Below are positions 47,426 through 58,176 of a DNA stretch of 64,000 bases, one piece after another (within the stretch, counting starts at the first letter, position 1; each line of letters starts with the position of its first letter). The position numbers and the translations under genes are program-made. Below the pieces are notes generated by a model. The model worked only from the letters and a program-made list of their open reading frames with translations. It had not been told where the DNA came from and did no database searches. Location of the stretch: NCBI RefSeq assembly GCF_910594005.1, contig NC_057823.1, positions 102,906,015-102,970,014 on the forward strand, written 5' to 3'. This DNA is from Cervus elaphus (Eukaryota; Chordata; Mammalia; Artiodactyla; Cervidae).

Positions 47426-47808
47426 ATTCAGTTCAGTTCAGTCACTCAGTCGTGTCCGACTCTTTGCGACCCCTGAGCTGCAGCACGCCAGGCCTCCCTG
47501 TCCATCACCAACTCCCGGAGTCCATCCAAACCCATGTCCATTGAGTCCATGATGCCATCCAACCACCTCATCCTCTGTCGTCCCCTTTCCTCCTGCCCTC
47601 AATCCTTCCCAGCATCAGGGTCTCTTCCAGTGAGGTAGCTTGTCACATCAGGTGGCCAAAGCTTTGGAGTTTCAGCTTCAGAATCAGTCCTTCCAATGAG
47701 CACCCAGGACTGATTTCCTTTAGGATGGACTGGTTGCATCTCCTTGAAGTCCAAGGGACACCACAATTCAAAACCATTAATGCTTTGGCACTCAACTTTC
47801 TTTACAGA
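47426..47808 (-). mobile_element. BovB 3' fragment
   Basis: The plus strand starts 'ttcagttcagttcagtcact', the antisense of the (TGAAC)n tail, and reads 'gcacgccaggcctccctgtc', 'ttcctttaggatggactggt' and so on. The insertion is truncated after about 380 bp. Confidence 0.95.
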
Positions 47809-48801
47809 GGTAGTGATTAAAAATAATTCACCGAATCCAACTCTTTAAACATAGTCATGATTAATCCCGGTTATTCTAGTCTCTTTTTATACTCTTTATT
47901 TCTCATACTCTACAATGAGAAATTGTGCACAGATAGCTGCTTCTTGCTTCAGTGCTATCATTTCTAAAACTTCGTCATTGTTTATTCATTTGTGCAAAAA
48001 ACAAATCTCTAATTAGGCAGACTTCATCAATTCTTTTTCGTGTTGACTTTGATTCCATCTAAAATGCTCAGAAAAAATATTGGCTGTGACTATGTGATTC
48101 TGTAGTTTCCATTTCTTTAACTGTAATTATCATTTTGCTTTAACTGGTGCCATCCAACCATGTATTCTATTTATGAAAATGGAGGTTTGACGTCTTTGTG
48201 ACGGAATAAACTAAATTTATCCTGAAGTCTGAACAGAAACTTGGACTGTGCTGTCTATTTATTATCATTATACATCTAGTAAATTTAGCAGCTAACTTTA
48301 CATTCAATGTCATAGACAGTTAAAAATATAAGATAAAACAAATCTTCAGAGTAGAAGCTGGAAGCCCACATGTAAAATATTCCATTTTTCTGATTTTAAG
48401 TTTGGTATTATACTCTTCAAAGTAGTACATTAGGGTATGGATAATACCCCATTTTTCACCCTGAGGATGTGGTAAGGTCTTAGAGGTAAGGGAAAAACAG
48501 AAAGGATTTGTTCAGATATTACTGAAAGTATAGCAGTCTGTGGGGTCATGTATGTATGTACACTCACATGTCTATGTAATGTGAATGACTGAAAGTAAGT
48601 AAAATTTATAGTTATAAGTATTATTTCTCAATATTATTTTTCAATTTGAGACCAAGTACATATGTTACAGGCTCTTTCTCTTTGCCAAGATGTTTACTGC
48701 CTATTAGGAAGTCAATGGGCGTAAAATTGTCCTTAAAAAGTGCTATCCATTCTGAGAAATTGTTTATTTCAAAAGATAAGTATTTATTTTTTTCAAATAA
48801 T
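47809..48801. other. Unclassified AT-rich DNA
   Basis: No gene or repeat is recognised. A (CT)n/T-run follows at 48802-48830. Confidence 0.6.
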
Positions 48802-48815
48802 TCTCTCTCTCTCTC

Positions 48816-49054
48816 TTTTTTTTTTTTTTTAACTTTTATCACCGATTATAGATACTTTTTAACTGTTGAAGATCCTAAACACAGGCTAAGTGGTTGACCC
48901 AGACATCCAGGGCTCAGGAACTGAACATAGCCTCTGAGTCTCCTGACTTGCTCCCAACAGCGTCATCACAGGGCCGTTCACATTGTAGTTGGTGAAGCAG
49001 CTGGTGTCCCCCCTGAACTCTGGGTGCACATATGTGCACTGTACCTACACGGCA
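48816..49054 (-). other. Unidentified exon-like block ending in poly(A), fused to a BovB
   Basis: On the minus strand the BovB at 49055-50852 stops short of its normal 3' end. A non-BovB sequence follows that is open for about 50 codons in one frame, including 'TNYNVNGPVMTLLGASQETQ', and ends at a TAG near 48890. The sequence then runs to a poly(A) seen as T15 at 48816-48830. I do not recognise the protein. A retrocopy fragment, a transduced 3' flank or a template switch during reverse transcription are possible explanations. Confidence 0.3.
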
Positions 49055-49547
49055 TTGGCTCAAATCCATGCCCGTTGAGTTGGTGAGGCCATCCAATCAT
49101 CTCATCCTCTGCCGTCCCCTTCTCTTTTTGCTTTCAGTCTTTCCCAGCATCAGGATCCCTTGCAGTGAGTCGACTCTTCGTATGAGGTGCCCAAAGTGTT
49201 GGAGCTTCAGCTTCAGCAGCAGACCTTCCAGTGAATATGCAGGATTGATTTCCTTTAGGATGGACTAGTTCTTCTCCAAGACCACAATACGAAGGCATCC
49301 ATTTTTTGGCACTCAGTCTTTATGATCCAACTCTCTCATACATACATGACTACTGGAAAAAACAGAGCATTGACAATATGGGCCTTTGTCATCAAGTATA
49401 TATGTCTCTGCTTTTTAATACATTTTCTAGATTTATCATAGCTTTCCTTCCAAGGAGCAAGTATCTTTTAATATCATGGCTGCAGTCAGCATCCACAGTG
49501 ATTTCAGAGCCCAAGAAAATCTGTCACTGTTTCCACTTTTCCCTCTT

Positions 49548-49865
49548 CTATTTGCCATGAAGTGATGGGACCAGATGCCGTGACCTTAGTTTTTTGAATG
49601 TTGAGTTTAAGCCAACTTTTTCACTCTCCTCTTTCACCCTCATCAAGAGGCTCTTTACTTTCTTATGGCCCTCAGCCATTAGGATATCATTTGCATATCT
49701 GAGGTAGCTGATATTTCTTCTGGCAATCTTGATTCCAACTTGTGATTCATCCAGCCCAGATAAATAAGCAGGGTGACAATATACAGCCTTGTCATACTCC
49801 TTTCCTAATTTTGAACCAGTTTGTTTTTCCATGTCTGTTTCTAACTGTTGCTTCTTAACCTGCAT
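49548..49865 (-). pseudogene. BovB reverse-transcriptase remnant, YADD mutated
   Basis: The active-site box reads 'YLRYANDILMAE': the first catalytic aspartate of YADD is asparagine, and the following TTLMAE has lost a residue. 'VKEESEKVGLNSTFKKL' follows. The frame is a relic. Confidence 0.9.
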
Positions 49866-49912
49866 ACAGGTTTCTCAGGAGGCAAGTAAGGTGGTCTGGT
49901 ATTCCCATCTCT

Positions 49913-50401
49913 TTAACAACTTCCGCAGTTTGTTGTGATCCACAAGTCAAAGGGTTTTACATAGTCAATGAAGCAGAGATAGATGTTTTTCTGGAATTCC
50001 CTTGCAATTTCTATGATACAACACATGTTGGCAATTTGATCTCTGGTTCCTCTGCCTCTTTGAAATCCAACTTGTACATTTGGAAGTACTCTGTTCAGAG
50101 AACTAAACTTGAGAAGCCTAGGTTGAAGGATTTGGAGCATTACATTGCTAGGATGTGAAATGAGCACACTTGTGTGGTAATTTGAACATCCTTTAACATT
50201 CACTTTCTTTGGGATTGAAATGAAAACTGACCTTTTCCAGTCCTCTGGCCACTGCTGAGTTTTCCAAATTTGCTGGTATATTGCGTGCAGCACTTTCATA
50301 GCATCATCTTTTAGGATTTGAAATAGCTCAGCTGGAATTCCATCACTTCCACTAGCTTTGTTCCACACTAGCTTTGCTTCCTGAGGCCAACTTAACTTCA
50401 C
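49913..50401 (-). pseudogene. BovB reverse-transcriptase N-terminal remnant
   Basis: This 162-codon open stretch shows RTE-clade reverse-transcriptase order: 'NKASGSDGIPAELFQ', 'WPEDWKRSVFISIPKK', 'QVGFQRGRGTRDQI' and 'CFIDYVKPFD' (catalytic region A, first aspartate kept). After that the frame shifts and ends. It is the longest intact piece of transposon protein in the window. Confidence 0.92.
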
Positions 50402-50852
50402 ACTCTAGGGCATCTGACTCTAAGTGAGTGACCACACCATTGTGGTTAACCGGGTCCTTAAGACCTTTTTTGTATAGTTCTGTGTGTATTCTTGCCACCT
50501 CTTTTAATCTCTTCTGCTTCTGTTAGGTTCATACCATTTCTGTCCTTTATTGAGCCCATCTTTGCATGAAATGTTCCCTTTGTATCTCTAATTTTCTTGA
50601 AGAGAGCTCTAGCCTTTCCCATTCTATTATTTCCCTTGATTTCTTTGCATTGTTCACTGAAGAAGGCCTTCTCATCTCTCCTTGCTGTTCACTGGAACTC
50701 TGCACTCAGTTGGGTATATCTTTCCCTTTCTCCCTTGGCTTTCACTTCTCTTCTTTCCTCAGTTATTTGTAAAGCCTCCTCAGACAACCGCTTTGCCTTG
50801 TTGCATTACTTTTTCTTTCGGATGGTTTTGATCACTGACTCCTGTAAAATAT

Positions 50853-51672
50853 CTCTGGAGATTTACTTTTACATTTAACTTAAGATGAACTCTATCAAAA
50901 TTCTAAACCACGATGCGCCTAAGGTTCTCCTTCCATAAAACCATCATGCATATAACTTGAGATTTCCACTTCATCATATTCCTTTAAATGCAAGTAATTA
51001 TTGTGTTTCTTTCCATTAGTTGAAACCATCTGAGAGGATCTTTGTTATTGATAAAATATGTTTTTATTTTTGTTAGTAAACAGAAAAATATGTTTACATA
51101 CAAATTCTATATGTATGTATGTGTTTTTGTGTGTGCAATTTCAATGCTAAACACTGGAGTTGAATTTTGGGAAATATTCCCAATAACATCAAATTATAAA
51201 TGTATGGAGAAATCATTTTCATTGAAATTAAGTTGAGATTTATCAAGGAACTAATTTTTCTTCCAGAAGTGAAACCATTACTATTTTTCTTTAATCAAAA
51301 GCAACATTACAAACAAATTTTCAAACTTATGGTAAAAGTATTTGTGATTCTAAAATCACATGTGTGTTTGTGTGTATGAATATATATACATATACACATA
51401 CATATTTATACATATCCTTAATATATGCACATATCAAATTTACATGTTTACTCTTAATTACTCAATTATTTCCTTTCAAAATTTCAACTTTGCCTTACCT
51501 GATTATTTTCTTTTTATTTTGAACAAAAATTTAAAAAGTAGTATTTCCACCATTTAAGAATTCATTTGGAGAATCATTATCATTAGAAAGTGACTATTTT
51601 GTCTCATGTTTTCCAGTGGTCTAATATAGGGCTATGAAATTTCAAATTTTTCTTATTATGTCACCTTACTCT
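50853..51672. other. Unclassified AT-rich DNA with (AT/AC)-rich simple repeat
   Basis: A low-complexity 'tatatatacatatacacata' type stretch lies at about 51379-51416. No gene is seen. Confidence 0.6.
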
Positions 51673-51823
51673 CCAGTAATTCATGCATGCATAGTCAGTT
51701 GCTCAGTAGTATAGGACTCTTTTGTGACCCCATGGACTGTAGCCTGCCAGGCTCTTCTGTCCATGGAATTTTCCAGGCAAGAATATGAGTGAGTTGCCAT
51801 TTCCCGCTCCACCAGTAATTCAT
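51673..51823 (-). mobile_element. BovA SINE with a 12-bp target-site duplication
   Basis: The antisense BovA body (51685-51811) lies between exact copies of ccagtaattcat at 51673-51684 and 51812-51823. Confidence 0.95.
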
Positions 51824-52009
51824 AAATGACCCTGAATTTAACTAGTAATGTGGCTACTATAAATATGTTGTCCTAATCTATGCAACTTTTGCAGTCAATA
51901 AAGCACAATTTCTCTTTAAAGTGTCCCATGTTTTAGATTATGATTTATTTTTTATATGTTAAAATATCAGCTGGAGTCTGGTAAGTGAAAAAAAGTCTTT
52001 ACAATCATA
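51824..52009. other. Short unclassified spacer
   Basis: AT-rich DNA with no feature recognised. Confidence 0.6.
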
Positions 52010-52985
52010 GAACCCCTCAAAAACTCAAAGAACTCAAAAATCGCTTTGTTAAAACAACAAGCTCCAGAGGGAGAGCTAGCAATATAGAAATCATTTAGGC
52101 AATGAACACTCTACAGAAAAGAAAAGAAAAAAAAACCCAAAAAACAGAAAACGTGCTGTCCAACCTCTACCACTTACAGCTGCCCAGATTTCCAAGGGCA
52201 TCAGGTTGTAATGAGGATACCTGATCCCACACAGATCCTTGCTGGTACGGTATCTAACAAGGCAAGGTATGGAACCAGGGGCTTTTCATCACTGCCAAGC
52301 ATGGCTGAGCCTAACCCACTGGACCCACACAGGGAGCCTGAATTTCAGACCCCTACATGGAGATTTAAAAAAAAAAAGAAAGAAAGAAAAACTTCCTTAT
52401 CCTCTTTGTTGAGAAAGTGTCAGAAGAGATCTAGGGGCATCGATATTTAGCCTTATCATAGGAGACCATGCCCAGAAAGGCCAAGGAAGAGCTGCCCTCT
52501 CAGCCAATGCAGTAAAAATGGAGGTTTTATTGGGGAGCCTTGATTCCCGCCCCTCCTCTGAAAAACCAGGAGAATCTCCCCACTCGGTGGCAACAGAGGC
52601 TTAATGGAAAAGCTGGACTGACTTCCACTTGGTAGGAAGTAATTAAGTATTAGTTCCTTTCCCCTGCTGTCAAAAATAGGAAAATCGGAAGTTGAATGAA
52701 AAGAAAATCAACAGATGCCAAAACTGAATGATACAGATCCTAGAATTATCAGGATTTTAAATAACTGCCATAAAATGCTGCAACGACAATTACAAGGACA
52801 TTTGAAACAAATGGGAAAATGAAAAGTCTCAGAGAAGAGTTTAAAGAGCCAAAGAGATATCTTAAGGCTTAAAAAAGTAAATAAAGTTGTCAGGTTCACT
52901 GCGAGATGGAGAAGAAGGTATGTGGGTTTCACATATTCCCCTGCCCATACACGTGGATAGCCTCCCCCATTACAGGTAGTCCCTG
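52010..52985 (+). mobile_element. L1M 5' region (5'UTR to ORF1 start), sense
   Basis: The plus-strand order ('gagcctgaatttcagacccc', 'ggcaacagaggcttaatgga', 'cagatcctagaattatcagg', 'aaagtctcagagaagagttt') resembles the 5' part of old L1M elements just before and into ORF1. Divergence is high and the subfamily is not determined. An A-rich low-complexity segment lies at 52366-52391. Confidence 0.55.
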
Positions 52986-52997
52986 CCACAACCAAGT

Positions 52998-53203
52998 GTG
53001 TGTTAGTCCCTCAGTCGTGTCCGACTCTTCGCGACCCCATGGACTGTAGCCCGCCAGGCTCCTCTGTCCATGGGATTCTCCAGGCAAGAATACCGGAGGG
53101 GGTTGCCCTGCCCTCATCCAGGGGATCTTCCCAACCCAGGGGTCCAACCCAGGTCTCCCACATTGCAGGCAGAGTCTTTACGATCTGAGCCACCGGGGAA
53201 GCC
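52998..53203 (-). mobile_element. Bov-tA/BOV-A2 SINE
   Basis: A near-consensus antisense SINE from 'gttagtccctcagtcgtgtc' to 'tgagccaccggggaagcc'. On the minus strand the tRNA-like head and body are intact. Confidence 0.95.
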
Positions 53204-53551
53204 TCACATTTGTTTTAATTGGTAAACATACACTGCTATGTCATAATTGTCCAAACCTTATGTTAGGGTTCACTCTTGTTGTTGTACATTCTATGGGTTT
53301 GGGCAAATGTATAATAACACATATCCATCTTAATAGTTTCATACAGGGTAGTTTAATGCCCTAAAAATCCTCTCTACTATAAACTATTCTTCCCCACCCT
53401 ATTGATATTTCACTAGCTCCATAATTTTGCCTTTTCTAGAATGTCATATAGTTGAAATCACATAGTATATGGTCTTTTCAGATTGGATGTTGCTAACAAC
53501 ATGCTTTTAGGCTCCCTCTCTGTCTTTTCATGGCTTCATAGGTCATGTCTT

Positions 53552-53604
53552 TTTGTTGTTCAGTCGCTAAGTCATGTCTGACTCTTGTGACCCCATGAAC
53601 AGCA
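53552..53604 (-). mobile_element. Very short Bov SINE/BovB end fragment
   Basis: About 50 bp matching the antisense BovA end, 'ttcagtcgctaagtcatgtc' to 'ttgtgaccccatgaac', embedded in the L1M. Confidence 0.8.
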
Positions 53605-53615
53605 TTTTTAGCAAT

Positions 53616-53638
53616 GAATAATAATAATAATAATAATA
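53616..53638. repeat. (AAT)n microsatellite
   Basis: About seven AAT units just after the short SINE fragment. Confidence 0.97.
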
Positions 53639-53839
53639 TTCCATTGTCTGGATGTACTTCAGTTTGTTTATCCACTCATCTACTGAAAAATATCTTCATT
53701 ACTTCCAAGTTTTGGCAATTATATATAATTCTTCTATACATCCATGTGCAGGTTTTATATGGACATAAGTTTTCAACTATTTTGATAAAAACCAAAAAGC
53801 ATGATTGCTGGGTTACATGATGAGTACATTTAGATTTAA

Positions 53840-54251
53840 GATCATGCTTAGTCACGTTCAACTCTGCAACTCCATGTGATGTAGCCCTCTGGACGCCTCC
53901 CTTTAGGATGAACTGGTTGGATCTCCTTGCAGTCCAAGGGACTCTCAAGAGTCTTCTCCAATACCACAGTTCAAAAGCATTAATTCTTTTGCACTCAGCC
54001 TTCTTTATGGTCCACCTCTCACATCTATATATAACTATGGGAAAAAACAAAATCGTAGCTTTGACTATATGAATCTTTGTTGGTGAAGTAACCTCTCTGC
54101 TTTTTAATGTGCTGTCTAGGTTTGTTATAGCTTTTCTTCCAAGAAGCAGGCGTCTTTTAATTTCATGGCTGCAGTCACAATCTGCAGTGATTTTGGAGCC
54201 CATGAAAATAAGAAAATAACAGTCTGTCACTGTTTCCATTGTTTCCCCATG
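53840..54251 (-). mobile_element. BovB 3' part
   Basis: On the minus strand it reads from just after the YADD region to near the 3' end, then is shortened. The frame at 53676-54260 contains 'DCDCSHEIKRRLLLGRKAIT' and 'WTIKKAECKRINAFELW', the BovB C-terminal region. An internal deletion removes part of the 3'UTR near 53900. Confidence 0.93.
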
Positions 54252-54448
54252 CCTAGTCACTCAGTCATGTCCAACTCTTTGTGACTCCATGGACTGCAGC
54301 CCATCAGACTCCTCTGTCCATGGGATTTTTCAGGCAAAGATACTGAAGTGGGTTTCCATTTCCTCCTCCAGGGGATCTTGTCGACCCAGGGATCGAAACC
54401 AAGTCTCCTCTGTTTCATGCATTAGGAGCAAATTCTTTACTGCTGAGC
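54252..54448 (-). mobile_element. Bov-tA/BOV-A2 SINE
   Basis: Antisense SINE from 'agtcactcagtcatgtccaa' to 'aattctttactgctgagctt', directly against the BovB fragment. Confidence 0.92.
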
Positions 54449-55002
54449 TTCTTTCACATATAATGCTTAGCATCTTTTCATATGTTTATTTGCCATCTAT
54501 ATATCTTCTTCAGTGAGGTATCTTTTCATTTTTTGAGTCATTTACAAATGATTCAATTTTTTAATTTGATTTTTTAATTTTTCTTATTGTTGAATTTAAA
54601 AAAATTTAAGGATTCTTTGTATATTTTGATAAAAGTCATTTATCAAATGTGTCTTTTGCAGATATTTTCTCTCAGTCTATGGATTCTTTATTAGACTGTG
54701 CCCTTGTTGTTGTATCTAAAGAGTCATCACTATGCCCAAGTTATCCAATTTGTTCAATACATATAGGCCTATTCAAACTGTCTATTTCTTCTTGTGTGAG
54801 TTTTGACAACTTTTGACTTTCAAGGTATTGGTTCATTTCATCTAGGTTTTGAAAACTGTGGACATAGAATTGTTTGTAGTATTCCTTTATTGTCCTTTAA
54901 TGACCACAGGATCTGTAGTGATGGCCCACCTTTCATTTCTTATATTAATAATTTGTGACCTTTCTGTCTTTTTTTAAGCCTTACTTTTTTTTGGGGTGGG
55001 GG

Positions 55003-55230
55003 GCTCCAAAATCACTGCAGATGCTGATTGCAGCCATGAAATTAAAAGACGCTTACTCCTTGGAAGAAAAGTTATGACCAACCTAGATAGAGTATTAAAA
55101 AGCAGAGACATTACTTTGCCAACAAAGGTCCGTCTAGTCAAGGCTATGGTTTTTCCAGTGATCATGTATGGATGTGAGAGTTGGACTGTGAAGAAAGCCG
55201 AGTGCTGAAGAATTGATGCTTTTGAACTGT
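55003..55230 (+). mobile_element. BovB C-terminal coding piece, sense (inverted relative to its neighbour)
   Basis: The plus frame 54996-55208 reads 'CSHEIKRRLLLGRKVMTNLD' and 'IMYGCESWTVKKAEC', the end of the BovB protein. The piece stops abruptly at 'cttttgaactgt' and continues without a gap into the antisense 5' part of BovB at 55231. Confidence 0.93.
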
Positions 55231-56285
55231 TGCATTTCAGACTCTTTTGTTGACTATGATGTCTATTCCATTTCTTCTAAGGGATTCTTGCCCACAGTAG
55301 TAGATATAATGGTCATCTGAGTTAAATTCACCCATTCCAGTGCATTTTAGTTCACAGATTCCTAAAATGTCAATGTTTACTCTGGCCATCTCCTGTTTTA
55401 CCACCTCCAATTTGTCTTGATTCATGGACCTAACATTCCAGGTTCCTATGCAATATTACTCTTTACAGCATCAGACTTTTTACTTCCATCACCAGTCACA
55501 GCCACAGCTGGGTGTTGTTTTTTCTTTGACTCTGTCTCTTCATTCTTTCTGGAGTTATTTCTCCACTGGTCTCCAGTAGCACACTGGGCACCTAATGACC
55601 TGGGGAGTTCCTCTTTCAGTGTCCTATATTTTTGTCTTTTCATACTGTTCATGGGGTTCTCAAGACAAGCATATTGAAGTGGCTTGCCATTCTCTTCTCC
55701 AGTGGACCACGTTTTGTCAGAACTCTTCACCATAACCCGTCTGTTTGGCTGGCCCTACACGGCATGGCTCGTAGTTTCATTGAGTTAGACAAAGCTATGG
55801 TCCATGTGATCAGATTGGCCAGTTTTCTGTGAATGTGATTTTCAGTCTGTCTGCCCTCTGATGGAGAAGAATAGGAGGCTTATGGAAGCTTCCTGATGGG
55901 AGAGACTGACTGAGGGGGAACCTGGGTCTTGTTCTGATGGGTGGTGGCTCAGAAGGTAAAGCGTCTGCCCATGATGCGGGAGACTCAGGTTCAGTCCTTG
56001 GGTCGGGAAGATCCCCTGGAGAAGGAAATGACAACCCACTCCTGTACTCTTGCCTAGAAAATTTCCTGGATGGAGGAGCCTGGTGGACTACAGTCCACAG
56101 TGTTGCAAAGAGTAGGACAGGACTGAGCGACTTCACTTACTCTGATGGGTAGGGTCATGTTCAGTAAATCTTTAATCCAATTTTCTGTTGATGGGTGGGG
56201 TTGTGTCCCCTCCCTGTTATTTACCTGGGGCCAAACTATTGTGGAGGTAATGAAGATAATGGCAACCTCCTTCAAAAGGTCCCAT
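55231..56285 (-). mobile_element. BovB 5' part, antisense, split by a SINE
   Basis: The plus strand runs 'tgcatttcagactcttttgt', 'ggtcatctgagttaaattca', 'accattccaggttcctatg'-like text and the BovB 5' region with 'caggttcagtttcattgagt'-type segments. It resumes after the SINE as 'taaatctttaatccaatttt' and 'aaaaggtcccat' near 56285. This is the 5'UTR and start of the coding part. Confidence 0.88.
55933..56150 (+). mobile_element. Bov-tA SINE nested in BovB with a 10-bp target-site duplication
   Basis: The SINE (55943-56140, 'ggtggctcagaaggtaaagc' to 'gactgagcgacttcacttac') is flanked by tctgatgggt at 55933-55942 and 56141-56150. Removing it and one repeat copy restores continuous BovB sequence. 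Confidence 0.97.
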
Positions 56286-56703
56286 TTGGGGGCCTGGCTT
56301 GGCAGTGGCGTGCTGCATGGCTGGGGGTACTGAATGTACAAGATGTTAGAGACAGAAACAGATACTTATAAAAGCAGAAGACTACTATGCTCACTTCAAT
56401 AGTAGGAGGGGCATATAAGGAGATGTCATATGTATTTTGGACAAAATTAATGGAAAGTTCAAAACATTGACACTCTTACAACTTTAAGGAAGAAAATTAC
56501 AGACTCTTATCTGCAGAGTTTAACCTACAGGAAGAGAGAATAGACCACATGTGATAATGTTAAGAGGGTAAAAGAGATTCCTGTCTGATTGGCTCATAGT
56601 TGCTGAGAACTCTTGAGTGTGTCATAAAATCTAAGAGGTAAACATGCTGACTGGTGATCAGTCATGAAAGTGTTTGCAGAAAGGAGAAAGGTGCTCTCCC
56701 TTT
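56286..56703. other. Unclassified DNA
   Basis: No gene or repeat is recognised. Confidence 0.6.
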
Positions 56704-56919
56704 GCATGCATGCTGAGTCACTTCAGTCCTGTCCAACTTCCTGCAACCCTGTGGATGGTAGCCCCCCAGGCATCTCTACCAACGGGGATTCTCCAGGCAA
56801 GATCACTGGAGTGGGTTGCCCTGCCCTCCTCCCGGAAATCTTCCCAGCCCAGAGAGCTAACCCACATCTCTTATGTCTCCTACATTGGCATGTGGGTTCA
56901 TTACCGCCTGGGAAGCCCC
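56704..56919 (-). mobile_element. Bov-tA SINE, diverged
   Basis: Antisense copy from 'gctgagtcacttcagtcctg' to 'attaccgcctgggaagcccc', with a shortened head. Confidence 0.9.
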
Positions 56920-57746
56920 TTTAGAGAGCTGTTCAACCATTAGGCATGGAGGTAACTCTATATGACCAGGGTATCTGGAAAATTTGTACACAGAACATAA
57001 TCTAGAATGATAGACTTTAATATGATTCTGATCTGAGGAGTCAAATAACTTGATAAATTAAAGAAAAGGCAGAAAATGAGATCTAAATACCAAGATTATG
57101 ACTAAAAGTTGGGTCAGAATTTCTTTGGATGTACTGCTGTCTGCCTCCATTCCTCCTGCCATTAAAGCAGAAATTAGCAAAAAAGAAAAAATGATGACAA
57201 CAATGGGATTCTAAGTTTATCACCATAAAGTAAATGTTAATATAAATAAACTATGATTTGATACTCTTCCAAAATCTAAATATTATAAGATCTGATGTTT
57301 ATCAGGAATTATGAGCAAAAAAAAAAATAAAACTAAAAACTGCAGAAAATAATCGCTTTTTTCCCAAATGTTTTAGCTAAGACAATTCTATTCAACTCCA
57401 AATTAAGATGAAATCCAAGTAACAAAGTTTGAACTCAACTTATTATGTCTAGGAGACATAAAGATATTACAAGATTAAATTTTTCAATTTGAATATATGT
57501 TTAAGATATTTTAATTAGGTTGTCAATTTTAACTTGAATGTATGTCTTTATTCAAATTGAGCACATACCTGAAAATATACATATATATGCAAATGAATAT
57601 GAAATGATAGTAACTTTGAGCTCATTTTAGTCTTGCTATAAACACTGGTACCTACAAATCTGTTCACTCAAAAAATATACTAGATAGTTAATGAGTGTTA
57701 TGATCAACTGTATTACTATAGAATTAATTATCAGTTAATTACATAT
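56920..57746. other. Unclassified AT-rich DNA
   Basis: No gene or repeat is recognised. It contains several A-runs. Confidence 0.6.
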
Positions 57747-58176
57747 TTTTAGTAGTCATGTATAGATGTGAGAGTTGGACTATAAAGAAAGCTGAGTACC
57801 AAAGAATTGATGCTTTTGAACTGTGGTGTTGGAGAAGACTCTTGAGAGCCCCTTGGACTGCAAGGAGATCCAACCAGTCCATCCTAAAAGAGATCAGTCC
57901 TGAATCTTCTTTGGAAGGACTGATGCTGAAGCTCAAACTCTAATACTTTGGCCACCTAATTTGAAGAACCGACTTATCTGAAAAGATCCTAATGCTGGGA
58001 AAGATTGAAGGCGGGAGGAGGAGTGGACCACACAGGATGAGATGGTTGGATGGCATCACCAACACAATGGACATGAGTTTGAGTAAACTCTGGGAGCTGG
58101 TGACGCACAGGGAGACCTGGCGTGCTGCAGTCCATGGGGTCACAGAGTCGGACACGATTGAGTGACTGAACTGAAC
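57747..58176 (+). mobile_element. BovB 3' end
   Basis: Sense BovB from 'gtcatgtatagatgtgagag' (end of the protein frame, 'CESWTIKKAEYQRIDAFELW' at 57764 onward) to the complete 3' end with a short (TGAAC)n at about 58166-58176. The 5'-truncated copy keeps its normal 3' end. Confidence 0.96.

Larger units (their letters stand above)
49055..50852 (-). mobile_element. BovB LINE, antisense, both ends missing
   Basis: It covers about 1.8 kb of BovB from the N-terminal reverse-transcriptase region to near the 3' end. Many substitutions and small deletions indicate an older copy than the one at 10166-12097. The usual (TGAAC)n 3' end is absent and is replaced by the unrelated block at 48816-49054. 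Confidence 0.93.
53207..54995 (-). mobile_element. Old L1M (L1ME-like) with several nested insertions
   Basis: The plus strand reads an antisense L1M 3' part: 'tgttgttgtacattctatgg', 'ttctagaatgtcatatagtt', 'tttgtttatccactcatcta', 'gattgctgggttacatgatg'. After a BovB and a SINE (53840-54448) it continues as 'gaggtatcttttcatttttt', 'gtctatttcttcttgtgtga' and 'cattgaattgtttgtagtatt'-like text to about 54995. The interruption shows that the BovB and SINE arrived later. Confidence 0.75.

Noticed and set aside
54289..54516. 75-codon plus-strand frame
   Set aside because: It is a Bov SINE read in antisense. The same wording recurs at every antisense Bov SINE in the window.
55417..55677. 86-codon plus-strand frame
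   Set aside because: It lies antisense to the BovB 5' region. The hydrophobic composition is a strand artefact.
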